Positions 1 through 9,137 of a stretch of DNA of 64,000 nt are shown here, piece after piece. Both the position numbers and the translations under genes were made by a program. The notes beneath the pieces are model-generated. The model made no database searches, was not told where the DNA came from, and saw only the letters and a list, made by a program, of their open reading frames with translations. Numbering within the stretch: the stretch's first letter is position 1; the number at the start of each line of letters is the position of its first letter. The stretch covers positions 186,001 through 250,000 of the forward strand of contig CAVWPR010000061.1 of the NCBI GenBank assembly GCA_963756815.1, written 5' to 3'. The DNA is from JAENVU01 sp963756815 (GTDB lineage: Bacteria > Actinomycetota > Acidimicrobiia > IMCC26256 > JAENVU01).

Positions 1-237
1 GGGCTCACCGCAGACTGGAAGCCCGACGCGTACCACGACACCTACGCCGAGGACCTGCGACGCCGCATCAAGGCGAAGGACGCAGGCGACGAGGTCCTGC
101 ACGACGAGGCGCCCGAGGCGGCGAGCGGCAAGGTCCTCGACCTCATGGCCGCACTCGAGGCCAGCCTCGAAGCCGGCACATCGCGACGGAAGCGTCCGGC
201 CAAGGCGCGCAAGCGGACGACGCGCGAGAGCGCGTGA
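1..237 (+). CDS. ku: Ku protein, C-terminal part (partial)
   Basis: This is the last 78 codons of Ku, the ring-shaped DNA-end-binding protein of bacterial non-homologous end joining. The frame is open from base 1, so the gene begins upstream of the window. The visible part has a W-x-P-x-Y-x-D-x-Y stretch followed by a helical segment, as in the Ku C-terminus, and ends in a Lys/Arg-rich tail (SRRKRPAKARKR) of the kind found in actinobacterial Ku proteins. No ligD lies downstream; the next genes are a small acidic protein and topoisomerase IB. The family call rests on a short segment, so confidence is moderate to high. Confidence 0.78.
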   Translation, partial: GLTADWKPDAYHDTYAEDLRRRIKAKDAGDEVLHDEAPEAASGKVLDLMAALEASLEAGTSRRKRPAKARKRTTRESA

Positions 238-277
238 GCCCGCAACCCATGCACCACCCGACACGAGGGGACGAACG

Positions 278-523
278 ATGACCGACGAGAAGCCGCCGAG
301 CGACGAGACGGTCGGGTCGGCACCGATCCGCCAGCTGCTGCACGCGGCGACGGGCGACCGAGACGCCGAGGCGCAGGCACTCGCCGACCGGGTCGACGCC
401 GACGTCGACGAAGCGGACGCCGAACGCGCCGTCGCGCGCGCCCACGGAGACCGAGCCGACGTCGACAAGCCCGAGGGAGACGTCGCCGAGCCGGGTGACC
501 TCGAACGGAACGACGAGGCGTGA
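278..523 (+). CDS. Small acidic hypothetical protein
   Basis: An 81-residue protein rich in Asp, Glu, Ala and Arg, with no recognisable domain, signal peptide or membrane segment. The ATG is preceded by a purine-rich GAGGGGACGA that can serve as ribosome binding site. Its TGA overlaps the GTG start of the topoisomerase gene by four bases (GTGA), so the two are probably translated together. It could be a small accessory protein of the DNA-repair/topology cluster, but nothing in the sequence shows that. The low-complexity charged composition suggests it may be partly disordered. Confidence 0.6.
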   Translation: MTDEKPPSDETVGSAPIRQLLHAATGDRDAEAQALADRVDADVDEADAERAVARAHGDRADVDKPEGDVAEPGDLERNDEA

Positions 524-1587
524 GCGCGGGCGGCCACAAGGACCAGCTCCGATACGTCAACGACGACGAGCCCGGCTATCGGCGCCGCCGGTCGGGTCGC
601 GGCTTCGTGTACCTCGACCGCCGTGACCGACGGATCACCAATCGTGCGCAGATCGAGCGCATCGACGCGCTGGCGATCCCACCGGCGTGGACCGACGTCT
701 GGATCTGCCCCGACGCCCAGGGACACCTCCAGGCGACGGGTCGCGACGCCAAGGGTCGCAAGCAGTACCGCTACCACGTCGCGTGGCGGGCGCAGCAGGA
801 GCAGGACAAGTACCAGCGGATGATCGACTTCGGCACCGCCCTGCCCGGTATCCGCAAGCAGGTGGCGGCCGACTACCGGCGGCGAGGCGTGCCCCGGGAG
901 AAGGTGCTCGCCGTCGTCGTGCACCTGCTCGAGTCCTCGCTGATCCGGGTGGGCAACGACGAGTACGCCAAGGCCAACGGCTCGTACGGTCTCACGACGC
1001 TGCGCGATCGGCACGTGCGCTTCGATGCCGGCGACGTCCGCTTCTCGTTCGCCGGGAAGTCGGGGAAGGACCACACGGTCACCGTGCACGATGCCCGTAC
1101 GGCACGGGTGGTCCGCCGTTGCCGCGACCTGCCGGGTCAGCGGCTGTTCCAGTACCTCGACGAGGACGGGAAGCGGCGCTCGGTCGGGTCGACGGACGTG
1201 AACGAGTACCTCCGCGCGGCGGGCGGATCGGACTTCACCGCCAAGGACTTCCGCACGTGGATCGGCACGCTGCTCGCCGCGGTCGCGCTCGACGCGGTGG
1301 ACGTCCCGAGCTCGGACGCCGAGGCTCGGCGCAACGCGACCCTGGCGATCACCGCCGTGTCGAAGCGACTCGGCAACACGCCGACGGTGGCGCGCAACTC
1401 CTACGTGCATCCCGACATCGTCGACCTCTATCTCGCCGGCGATCTCGGCGAGATCTGGCACCGGCGGCCCGCACGTGACGGTCGGTACATGCTGGCCGAG
1501 GAGAAGCGCCTCCTCGACGTGCTCACGACCGCGTACCGCCGTCAGCACGGGAGACGGTCGACGGCGCCGGCGGCCGCAGCCGCCTGA
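520..1587 (+). CDS. DNA topoisomerase IB (poxvirus-type)
   Basis: A 355-residue type IB topoisomerase, which relaxes supercoils by nicking one strand through a 3'-phosphotyrosyl intermediate. The N-terminal domain carries the FVYLDRRDRRI and IPPAWTDVWICPD signatures. The catalytic domain has the S-L-I-R-V-G-N segment, the G-K-S-G-K-D-H loop, K-D-F-R-T-W and the R-N-S-Y-V-H-P motif, whose Tyr295 is the expected nucleophile. Length is normal for the bacterial poxvirus-like family (about 330-380 residues). The start is GTG, overlapping the preceding stop. The next gene converges on it 10 bases after the stop codon. Confidence 0.92.
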   Translation: MSAGGHKDQLRYVNDDEPGYRRRRSGRGFVYLDRRDRRITNRAQIERIDALAIPPAWTDVWICPDAQGHLQATGRDAKGRKQYRYHVAWRAQQEQDKYQRMIDFGTALPGIRKQVAADYRRRGVPREKVLAVVVHLLESSLIRVGNDEYAKANGSYGLTTLRDRHVRFDAGDVRFSFAGKSGKDHTVTVHDARTARVVRRCRDLPGQRLFQYLDEDGKRRSVGSTDVNEYLRAAGGSDFTAKDFRTWIGTLLAAVALDAVDVPSSDAEARRNATLAITAVSKRLGNTPTVARNSYVHPDIVDLYLAGDLGEIWHRRPARDGRYMLAEEKRLLDVLTTAYRRQHGRRSTAPAAAAA

Positions 1588-1597
1588 CGGCACACGA

Positions 1598-2125
1598 TCA
1601 GGTCTCGCGCGCCCGCTCCTCGGCGGCGTGGCCCGGCGTCAGACCGTCCGCATCGGAGAGCCGCATCGGAACGCGCGCGTCGCGTCCGCGCTGCACCTCG
1701 ACGGGCTCGACCACGAAGCAGATGTGATCGCTGCCGTCGTCCATCGACGTCCGGCGCCGCGCGACCATGCGGTCCGGGCACGCGACGAGGAGGGGCACAC
1801 CGTCCGGACCCTCGATCGTGTCGCAACGCTCGAACTTGTCGATCTCGTCGCCGGTCTGCTCTCCGAACCGGCGCGCCAGCTCGCGATCGGACCGATCGAG
1901 GAAGTGAACCCCGAGATGGGTCGCCTGCAGCGCGACCCGACAGGTGTGATTGGCCTTCGAGAGCCAGATCGCGTGTCGGGCCGGCTCGATGCTGCACTGG
2001 CTGTGGAAGCCCACGAGGCAGCCGCCCCGCTCCCCCCGGTACGCCGCGGTCACGACGACGAGCGTGGCATCGGCGTCGGCCACGAGCAGGTCGTACTGCT
2101 CGCGGTCGCTCGGCTCGGGTGGCAT
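1598..2125 (-). CDS. Flavin reductase-like FMN-binding protein
   Basis: A 175-residue protein of the flavin reductase-like domain family. These proteins bind FMN and either supply reduced flavin to a partner monooxygenase or act as small FMN enzymes. The family signatures seen are an N-terminal VVTAAYRGERGGCLVGFHSQ segment (the usual VVT...GxR.G....S....P), then a conserved strand I-W-L-S-K-A-N-H-T and G-V-H-F-L-D. The ATG at 2125 follows a clear GAGGAG box; upstream in-frame codons to 2371 are not protein-like. It lies downstream of an LLM oxidoreductase on the same strand, a common pairing of flavin-dependent genes. Confidence 0.75.
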   Translation of the reverse strand: MPPEPSDREQYDLLVADADATLVVVTAAYRGERGGCLVGFHSQCSIEPARHAIWLSKANHTCRVALQATHLGVHFLDRSDRELARRFGEQTGDEIDKFERCDTIEGPDGVPLLVACPDRMVARRRTSMDDGSDHICFVVEPVEVQRGRDARVPMRLSDADGLTPGHAAEERARET

Positions 2126-2367
2126 CTGGTCTCCTCGTGGCTCCGACCCGGTGGCGAGTCGGAGCAGGCCACTACCCGCGGACCAGGCGTGCACAAACCC
2201 GGGGCGGAGTTCGTGTGCCGTACCGGGGTGCTCGACCGCGTCGATTCGTGCCGTCGGTGGGGCGGCTCGGTCGTCGCGTCGTAGAACCGGGAGGACACGT
2301 CGGAGTGCGAGCGCCTGCCCATCGGCGCGCAACGGAGTGCGAGAGCTGCCGTGAGCCCGCCGTCGCG

Positions 2368-3298
2368 TCACCCTCCGGCCGCGGCACGGAACGCGCCGAC
2401 CACCTCCGAGTACGTCTCGAGGGCACCGTCGAAGGAGCTCGGGACCCGGAGGTGGACGAGGACGTCGGTGACACCGGCGGCGACGAGTCCGGGCACCGCC
2501 TCCATGCCTGCCACGAGCGCGTCCGGTCCGGGCGCACGCGGCATCGGCAGCGGTGCCAGCACCGCGAGCGCGTCCGCATCACCGCCGGCGCGTGCCACCT
2601 GCTCGCGCATCCGGGGGATGCTCGCGGCCGGGTCACCGGCGTCGTCGCCCCACGGGATCCAGCCGTGCCCGAAGCGCGCCAGCCGCGTCGCGACGCGGGG
2701 ATTCGCCCGGCCACTCACCCAGACCGGCACGCCGTGCCGCTGCACCGGCTTGGGCATCGCGTGGATGGCCTGGAACGTCAGGTCGGGTGAGGTGAAGCTC
2801 GCCGCGCTCGTCGCGCCAGAGGGTGCGACAGATCTCGAGCGAGTGGTCGAGCAGTCGGCCCCGGGCCTCGAAGTCCAGCCCGGCCGCCTCGTACTCCTCG
2901 CGCTGCCATCCGATGCCCACGCCGAGGTCGACGCGACCGTGCGACAGGACGTCGAGGGTCGCCACCTGCTTGGCGAGCACGACCGGGCGACGCAGGGCGG
3001 CCAGGAGGATGTAGGTGCCGAGCCGGATCCGGGTGGTCCGTGCCGCCACGGCCGTGAGGACCGTGAGCGGCTCGAGCCAGTGCCCGTCGGGACCGGTGGG
3101 CTGGCGACCGCCCTCCACCCCGCCCGTCTCGGGGCGGGCGTAGGCGTCGAGGTGCTCGCCGAAGACCACGTGGTCGGACACGACGAGGCGGTCGACCCCG
3201 GCCGCGTCGGCCGCGCGTGCCGCGTCGAACACGTGACCCCAGTCGCCGGGATCCTCGGCCGCGAAGGTCGCCAGGAACACGCTCAGGCGGGGCTGCAT
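2368..3298 (-). CDS. LLM-class F420-dependent oxidoreductase (one apparent frameshift)
   Basis: Luciferase-like monooxygenase family TIM-barrel enzyme, about 309 residues, of the type that usually uses coenzyme F420. The start MQPRLSVFLATFA is followed by VSDHVVFGEH and the family hallmark LSHGRVDLGVGIGWQREEYEAAG. The C-terminal half (PVWVSGRANPRVATRLARFGHGW) continues in another frame. The frame changes near 2802, where deleting one base restores an uninterrupted family-length protein, so this looks like a sequence error and not decay. The gene is divergent from the P450 at 3373. Confidence 0.75.
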
Positions 3299-3372
3299 GG
3301 TGTGAGAATGGTCCTTTCCTCCGTTGCGTGCAAGGATGGAGAACGCCCTTTCCGCACCGAAGCGAGGCGGCG

Positions 3373-4650
3373 ATGACCGAGTACGACGACGTCGACTTCT
3401 TCCGCGCCCGGCCGCTCTACCAGGACCCGTACCCGTACTACGACTACCTCCGCGAGCACGGTCCGGTCTGGCGGGAGCCCCACCACGGCGTGGTGATGGT
3501 GACGGGCTACGAGGAGGCCATCGCGGTCCTCAACGACACCGCGACCTTCTCGAACTGCAACACCGTGATCGGACCGTTCGCCCGCTTCCCCGTGCCGCTC
3601 GAGGGTGACGACGTCAGCGACATCATCGAGCGCTACCGCGACGACCTGCCGTTCAGCGATCAGCTGCCGTCGTTCGACCCCCCCAAGCACACCGCCCACC
3701 GTGCGCTGCTGATGCGGCTCATCACCCCGAAGCGACTGCGCGAGAACGAGGAGTTCATGTGGCGCCTCGCCGACCGCCAGCTCGACGAGTTCCTGGCGTC
3801 CGGTCGCTGCGAGTTCGTCGGCGAGTACGCGAACCCGTTCACCTTGCTCGTGATCGCAGACCTGCTCGGCGTGCCGGAGGCGGACCACGAGACGTTCCGG
3901 CGCGAGCTCGGAGGCGAAGCGCACGATCTCCACGGCGGCGGCAAGGACGGCGCGGTCGCCCACAAGCCGCTCGAGTTCCTCTACGACCGCTTCACCGCGT
4001 ACATCGAGGACCGTCGGCGCGAGCCGCGGGCCGACGTCATGACCGAGCTCGCCACCGCGACCTTCCCCGACGGCTCGCTGCCCGAGGTCCACGACGTCAT
4101 GCTCATCGCGTCGAACCTGTTCGCGGCCGGCCAGGAGACGACCGCTCGGATGCTCGGCACCGCGCTGCGGCTGATCGGCGACCGCCCGGACCTGCAGCAG
4201 CGGCTTCGCGACGACCGGGGTCTCGTCCCGTCGTTCGTCGAGGAGATCGTGCGGCTCGAGAGCCCGATCCAGGGCAACTTCCGCCTCGCGCGCCGCGGGA
4301 CGACCGTCGGCGGCGTCGACATCCCGGCCGGGACCACGCTCATGGTGATGGAGGGTGCAGCGAACCGCGATCCGCAGCACTTCGCCTGCCCGGCCGACCT
4401 CGAGCTCGATCGTCCGAACGGCCGCCAGCACGTCGGGTTCGGCTTCGGGATCCACGCGTGCGCGGGCGCGCCGCTCGCACGTGCCGAGGGAAGGGTGAGC
4501 CTCGAGCGCATCCTCGACCGCATGGCCGACATCCACGTCTCCGAGGCCGAGCACGGTCCGGCCGACGCGCGGCGGTACCGGTACACGCCGATCTTCATGC
4601 TGCGGGGGCTCGAGGCGCTCCACCTCGAGTTCACGCCCGTCGCGCCATGA
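3373..4650 (+). CDS. Cytochrome P450 (first of five)
   Basis: A 425-residue soluble bacterial P450 that would hydroxylate a hydrophobic substrate using electrons from a ferredoxin. The I-helix oxygen-binding motif is AGQETTAR, the ExxR motif is EIVR, and the heme loop FGFGIHACAG places the thiolate at Cys363. I chose ATG 3373 because MTEYDDVDFF starts the homologous part and matches the paralogue at 16337. The ATGA at its end overlaps the epoxide hydrolase start, which suggests the two act on one substrate: oxidation or epoxidation followed by epoxide opening (inference). It is closely similar to the P450 at 16337-17622. Confidence 0.93.
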   Translation: MTEYDDVDFFRARPLYQDPYPYYDYLREHGPVWREPHHGVVMVTGYEEAIAVLNDTATFSNCNTVIGPFARFPVPLEGDDVSDIIERYRDDLPFSDQLPSFDPPKHTAHRALLMRLITPKRLRENEEFMWRLADRQLDEFLASGRCEFVGEYANPFTLLVIADLLGVPEADHETFRRELGGEAHDLHGGGKDGAVAHKPLEFLYDRFTAYIEDRRREPRADVMTELATATFPDGSLPEVHDVMLIASNLFAAGQETTARMLGTALRLIGDRPDLQQRLRDDRGLVPSFVEEIVRLESPIQGNFRLARRGTTVGGVDIPAGTTLMVMEGAANRDPQHFACPADLELDRPNGRQHVGFGFGIHACAGAPLARAEGRVSLERILDRMADIHVSEAEHGPADARRYRYTPIFMLRGLEALHLEFTPVAP

Positions 4651-5783
4651 GCGACGCGGTCGAACCGTTCGAGGTGCACGTCGCCGACGACGTGCTCGAC
4701 GACCTGCGCGCCCGCCTCGCGCGCACTCGCTTCCCCGACCAGCTCCCCGACACCGGCTGGGAGTACGGCGTGCCCGTCGGCGTCCTCCGTGACCTGGTCG
4801 GCTACTGGCGCGACGGTTACGACTGGCGCGCGCACGAGGCGCGCCTCAACGCCTTCCCGCAGGAGCGGACGACCGTCGACGGCCAGTCGATCCACTTCGT
4901 CCACGCGCGGTCGCCCCACCCCGACGCCCTGCCGCTCCTCCTCACCCACGGCTGGCCGGGATCGATCGTCGAGTTCCTCGACGTGATCCCGCGGCTCACG
5001 CACCCCACCGACCACGGCGGCTCGTCCGGCGACGCCTTCCACGTCGTTGCGCCGTCCCTCCCCGGGTACGGGTTCTCCGGACCCACGGTCGCGCCGGGCT
5101 GGGACGCGGCGCGCATCGCGCGAGCGTTCGTCGACCTGATGGCACGGATCGGCTACGGGCGCTACGTCGCGCAGGGCGGCGATTGGGGCGCGCAGGTCAC
5201 GACGCGCATCGGCGCGTGGGATACGGAGCACTGCGCGGCGATCCACGTGAACATGCCCCTCGCGGAGCCGCCCGCCGACCCGGTGGAGCTCGACGAGACC
5301 GAGCGGGCCGATCTGGCCGCGCTCGCACACTTCCGGACCGAGGAGTCGGGCTACGCGCTCGAGCAGGGGACGAAGCCCCAGACCATCGGCGCCGCGCTCG
5401 CCGACTCGCCGGCCGGGTTGCTCGCGTGGATCCTGGAGAAGTTCCGCACGTGGAGCGACTGCGACGGCGACCCCGAGCGGGCGTTCACCCGCGATCAGCT
5501 GCTCACGAACGTGACGGTCTACTGGGTGACCGGCACCATCACGTCGTCGATGCGGCTGTACCGCGAGACACGCATCGCGGCCGAGACGCTGCCGCACGTG
5601 TCGATCCCGACCGGGATCGCGCGATACCCGAAGGAGCCGCTGCGGCTCCCCCGCGCGTGGGTCGAGCGCAAGTACCACGTCACGCACTGGGCCGACATGC
5701 CACGCGGCGGCCACTTCGCCGCGATGGAGCAGCCCGAGCTGTTCGTCGACGACCTCCGCACGTTCGTCCGCACCCTTTCCTGA
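4647..5783 (+). CDS. Epoxide hydrolase, EHN-type alpha/beta hydrolase
   Basis: A 378-residue hydrolase of the microsomal-epoxide-hydrolase group. An N-terminal EHN domain (about residues 1-110, with the W-R-x-H-E-A-R-L-N pattern) precedes the alpha/beta core. The oxyanion-hole motif is HGWPG (101-105), the nucleophile elbow is GGDWG with Asp179, and the catalytic His is about residue 356 in RGGHFAAMEQPE. Such enzymes open epoxides to diols. The start codon overlaps the P450 stop as ATGA, so the two are translationally coupled. Its stop faces the SDR gene on the other strand, 24 bases away. Confidence 0.92.
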   Translation: MSDAVEPFEVHVADDVLDDLRARLARTRFPDQLPDTGWEYGVPVGVLRDLVGYWRDGYDWRAHEARLNAFPQERTTVDGQSIHFVHARSPHPDALPLLLTHGWPGSIVEFLDVIPRLTHPTDHGGSSGDAFHVVAPSLPGYGFSGPTVAPGWDAARIARAFVDLMARIGYGRYVAQGGDWGAQVTTRIGAWDTEHCAAIHVNMPLAEPPADPVELDETERADLAALAHFRTEESGYALEQGTKPQTIGAALADSPAGLLAWILEKFRTWSDCDGDPERAFTRDQLLTNVTVYWVTGTITSSMRLYRETRIAAETLPHVSIPTGIARYPKEPLRLPRAWVERKYHVTHWADMPRGGHFAAMEQPELFVDDLRTFVRTLS

Positions 5784-5790
5784 CGCCGGA

Positions 5791-5815
5791 GCCGACGGTC
5801 CGCGACTCAGTCGGC
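5791..5815. terminator. Possible hairpin between converging genes
   Basis: GCCGAC and GTCGGC form a 6-bp inverted repeat with a 13-base loop between the convergent ends of the epoxide hydrolase and the SDR. There is no T-tract, so a role as intrinsic terminator is uncertain. It overlaps the SDR stop codon. Confidence 0.3.
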
Positions 5816-6646
5816 GGGCGCCATCGCGTCGGCCGCGATCTCGTCGAGGCGTGTGCGTAGGGGCGCGACGAACTCGCGCAGGCCGGCCCGGTCGGTCGTG
5901 ACCCACGGTCGCGCGGCCAGCGCGGCATCGAAGAGGAGCGCGCCGACCTCGTCGGGTGGCAGACCCCGCCGGCCGACCAGACGCTGAAGCATGCCGAGCG
6001 CGGCCGCGCTCTCGGGCGACGCTGGCGCGGGCACGTCGAAGATCTGGGTGGCCACCGGTCCCGGAAACGCGACGGTGACCGTGATCGGCGCGCCGGCGGC
6101 GGCCAGCTCCTCGGCCAGGCACTCGCTCAGCGCGAGCACCGCGCGCTTCGACACCTGGTAGGCGCCCTGTTGCGGCGCGGTGGTGAACGCAGCGATCGAC
6201 GACGTGTGCAAGAGGCGCGCCGGCCCGCCCTGAGCGATGAGACGAGGTACGAACGTCCGGACGCCGTGGTACACCCCGTGCAGGTTCACGTCGATCACGT
6301 CGTGCCACGCCGACGCGGGCCCCTCCCAGAGGAGTCCAACGTGCTCGATGCCCGCGTTGTTGGCCACCAGGCGGACCGGCGCGCCCTGTGCGAACGCGAC
6401 GTCGGCGAGCCGCTCGACCGCGCCGGCGTCGGTCACGTCGCAGCCCACACCGATCGCGCGCCCCTCACCCGCTGCGCCGAGCGCAGCGGCGAGCTCGGCC
6501 GCGGCCGGACCATCACGATCTGCGAGCACCACCGTCATGCCGGCCCGCACCGCGGCGCGCGCGATCCCCGCGCCGATGCCGCGCGCCGCGCCGGTGACGA
6601 CGGCGATACCCGGCTCGGCCGGCACCACGCCGGTCTCCGCGCTCAC
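5807..6646 (-). CDS. SDR-family NAD(P)-dependent oxidoreductase
   Basis: A 279-residue classical short-chain dehydrogenase/reductase. The cofactor motif TGAARGIG lies near the N-terminus, followed by N-N-A-G, the active-site Ser in LLHTSSIAAF, and Y-x-x-x-K in GAYQVSKRAVL. It would oxidise an alcohol or reduce a ketone on an unknown substrate. The GTG start at 6646 overlaps the stop of the alpha/beta hydrolase gene (GTGA), so it is the last gene of a minus-strand operon with that hydrolase and the ABC transporter. The sequence upstream of this GTG in frame is antisense to the hydrolase and was excluded. Confidence 0.9.
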   Translation of the reverse strand: MSAETGVVPAEPGIAVVTGAARGIGAGIARAAVRAGMTVVLADRDGPAAAELAAALGAAGEGRAIGVGCDVTDAGAVERLADVAFAQGAPVRLVANNAGIEHVGLLWEGPASAWHDVIDVNLHGVYHGVRTFVPRLIAQGGPARLLHTSSIAAFTTAPQQGAYQVSKRAVLALSECLAEELAAAGAPITVTVAFPGPVATQIFDVPAPASPESAAALGMLQRLVGRRGLPPDEVGALLFDAALAARPWVTTDRAGLREFVAPLRTRLDEIAADAMAPAD

Positions 6647-7587
6647 GGGTCGAGGACCCCGCCGAGCGCCCGCGCCTGGGCGCTCCGGAACGCGCGGCTC
6701 ACGCCCGCACCGGGGCGGACCGCATCGAAGCCATGGAAGGCGCCCGGCACGACGTCGAGCTCGCAGAGCACGCCCGCCTCGCGGAGCCGGGCGGCGTACG
6801 CGCGGTCCTCGTCGAGGAACAGGTCGAGGGAGCCCACCCCGATCCATGCCGGCGGAAGGCCCCGCAGCTCCGCGTGGCGCGCCGGTGCCGCGAGCGGGTC
6901 GACGCCGGCGTCACCGGGCTCGGCGCCGAGGTAGCTGCGCCAACCGAACCGGTTCGACGCGGCGTTCCAGAGGCGCACGTGGCGCTCGTCGACGTCGGTG
7001 CGCACCGCCGTGCGGTCGTCGAGCATCGGGTACACGAGCAGCTGGAACACGAGCGCCACCTCGCCCCGCTCGCGAGCGAGGAGCGCAAGGCCCGCGGCGA
7101 GCCCGCCGCCCGCACTCGCACCACCGACCGCGACGCGCGTGGCGTCGACGTCGGGCCGCGCGGCCAGCCAGACGAGCGCGTCGTGGCAGTCGTGCAGCGG
7201 GACCGGGAACGGATACTCGGGGGCCCGCCGGTAGTCGACGGCGGCGACCACGATCCCGAGCTCCCGCGCCAGCCGGCAGCACAGCTCGTCGTCCTGCGCG
7301 GCGGTCCCCATCACGAATCCGCCGCCGTGGATCCACAGCAGCGCCGGACGCGCCACTCCGTCGCCGTCGACCGGCCGGTGCAGCCGTACCGACGTCGCGC
7401 CGACGCGCGTCACCGTCACTTCGCCGTCGCGGCGCCGGCGCTCCGCCAGCGACTCGAGCCGACGCGTCACGCGCAGCCACCGAGGTCCGCCGACGCCGCG
7501 CGGGAGGACGCGTGCGATGCGACGGAGGTCGGGGTGGAACGGCGTCGCGCGTCCCGACGTGCGCACCGTGGCGCGGGTGGCGCTCAC
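6643..7587 (-). CDS. Alpha/beta hydrolase, HSL-family esterase
   Basis: A 314-residue esterase of the hormone-sensitive-lipase group. The oxyanion-hole motif is HGGGF, the nucleophile motif is GGASAGGGLA, and the acid and base are expected in the C-terminal GSLDLFLDED and GAFHGFD segments. These enzymes hydrolyse short or medium carboxyl esters. The GTG start overlaps the stop of the fused ABC-ATPase gene, and its own stop overlaps the SDR start, so both junctions are 4-bp couplings. The context suggests hydrolysis of an imported ester followed by SDR oxidation, which is inference. Confidence 0.92.
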   Translation of the reverse strand: MSATRATVRTSGRATPFHPDLRRIARVLPRGVGGPRWLRVTRRLESLAERRRRDGEVTVTRVGATSVRLHRPVDGDGVARPALLWIHGGGFVMGTAAQDDELCCRLARELGIVVAAVDYRRAPEYPFPVPLHDCHDALVWLAARPDVDATRVAVGGASAGGGLAAGLALLARERGEVALVFQLLVYPMLDDRTAVRTDVDERHVRLWNAASNRFGWRSYLGAEPGDAGVDPLAAPARHAELRGLPPAWIGVGSLDLFLDEDRAYAARLREAGVLCELDVVPGAFHGFDAVRPGAGVSRAFRSAQARALGGVLDP

Positions 7588-9137
7588 CCGCTCGAGCGGG
7601 CCGGCGCGGGCAGGAGCCGCTCACGCACGTCACCGAGCTCGTCGACCGATCCCATCGCCGAGACCTCCCCGTGCGCGAGCACGACCACGTCGTCGGCGAT
7701 GCGCAGAGCGTGCCCGACGTACTGCTCGATCAGGAGCATCGTCGTGCCCTCGCGCCGGATCCGGTCGAGCGTCGCGTAGACCTCGTCGACCACGATCGGC
7801 GCGAGACCGAGCGACAGCTCGTCCACCACGAGGAGCCGTGGCGGCTGCACCAACACCCGAGCGAGTGAGAGCATCCGCTGCTCGCCGCCCGAGAGCGTCC
7901 CGGCCTCCGCGCGCCGCCGGTCGCGCAGCCGCGGGAACATCTCGAAGGCGCGCTCGAGGCCACCGGCGACACCGCGTCGGCCCAACGACCGCCGGAACTC
8001 CAACGTCAGGTTCTCCTCGACGGTCAACGAGCCGAAGACCGACCGGCCCTCCGGTGCGTGCACGATCCCGAGCGCGGCGATGTCCCACGGCTTCATCCGG
8101 GAGATGTCGACGCCGTCGAACCGGACCGACCCGGCGGTCGGGCGGATCAAACCCGACACGACCCGGGCGACGGTGCTCTTGCCCGCGCCGTTCGCGCCCA
8201 GGAGCGCGGTCACCCGACCGGCCTGCATCGTGAACGACACGCCGAACAGGGCGCGGAACGGCCCGTATCCGGCATCGACCTCGTGCAGCTCGAGGAGCGG
8301 CTCCGCATGGTCGGACCGGACCGGCGCCGACGCAGGCGCGGTCGCGGCCTCCACCGCGGCCTCGGTGGCGTCGACGGCCGAGTCGGCGATCTCGCCGAGG
8401 TAGGCGTCGCGCACGACCCGGTCATGCATCACCGCGTCCGGCGCGCCCTCGGCGATGACCGCGCCGAACTCGAGCACCACCAGCCGGTGGGCGAACGACT
8501 CGACCATCTCGATGTCGTGCTCCACCAGCAGCACCGCGGTGCCGCGTTCCTCCCGGACGGCTCGGAGCGTGCGCACCAGCTCCTGCGTCTCGCGTGCGTC
8601 GAGCCCGGACGAGGGCTCGTCGAGGAGGAGCAGGAGCGGATCGGTCATCAGCGTGCGCGCCAGCTCGACCAGGCGACCGCGCCCGAGGCTCAGCGTCTCG
8701 ATCGCGTGGTCGGCGACGTCGTCGAGCTCGAGCAGGGCGAGCAGCTCGTCGGCGCGAGCGTGCTCGGACCGCGCCGGATCGGCGTCCCCGGCGCCGCGTC
8801 GCGTCGACGCGCCGAGTCGCCGGGACCGGTCGGCCACCACGAGGTGCTCCCGGACGGTCATCCCGCCGAACAGCTCGATCCGCTGGAACGTGCGGCCCAT
8901 CCCCAGGCGCGCCCGCTGGTACACGGGCATGCGCGTCACGTCGCGCCCGTCGAAGTGCACGGAGCCGGCGTCGGGCCGTTGGAGCCCGAGCACACAGTCG
9001 AACAGGGTCGTCTTGCCCGCGCCGTTGGGGCCGATGAGCCCGACCGACTCGCCCGGCTCGACCTCCAGCGTCACGTCCTCGAGCGCGGTGATGCCCGAGA
9101 ACCGCTTCACGATGTTGCGGGCGTCGAGGATGCTCAC
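7584..9137 (-). CDS. ABC transporter ATP-binding protein, LivG-LivF fusion
   Basis: A 517-residue protein with two complete ABC ATPase domains in one chain, matching LivG then LivF of the branched-chain amino-acid (HAAT) transporters. The first domain has P-loop GPNGAGKTT, signature LSLGRGRLVE and Walker B LLLLDEPSSGLD. The second has GANGAGKST, LSGGEQRMLSLA and LLVVDELSLGL. The two are joined by an Ala/Val-rich linker (about residues 245-275). The GTG start at 9137 overlaps the permease stop (GTGA). Substrates of such systems in catabolic islands are often not amino acids, so specificity is open. Confidence 0.88.
   Translation of the reverse strand: MSILDARNIVKRFSGITALEDVTLEVEPGESVGLIGPNGAGKTTLFDCVLGLQRPDAGSVHFDGRDVTRMPVYQRARLGMGRTFQRIELFGGMTVREHLVVADRSRRLGASTRRGAGDADPARSEHARADELLALLELDDVADHAIETLSLGRGRLVELARTLMTDPLLLLLDEPSSGLDARETQELVRTLRAVREERGTAVLLVEHDIEMVESFAHRLVVLEFGAVIAEGAPDAVMHDRVVRDAYLGEIADSAVDATEAAVEAATAPASAPVRSDHAEPLLELHEVDAGYGPFRALFGVSFTMQAGRVTALLGANGAGKSTVARVVSGLIRPTAGSVRFDGVDISRMKPWDIAALGIVHAPEGRSVFGSLTVEENLTLEFRRSLGRRGVAGGLERAFEMFPRLRDRRRAEAGTLSGGEQRMLSLARVLVQPPRLLVVDELSLGLAPIVVDEVYATLDRIRREGTTMLLIEQYVGHALRIADDVVVLAHGEVSAMGSVDELGDVRERLLPAPARSSG

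Noticed and set aside
3301..3314. TGTGAGAATGGTCC as a further copy of the TGAGAA operator
   Set aside because: It lies between the purine-rich ribosome site and the ATG of the LLM gene and lacks the CATT/TTACC half, so similarity is probably chance.
2351..3376. Plus-strand open frame across the LLM gene
   Set aside because: It is low-complexity and antisense to a protein with clear family motifs.
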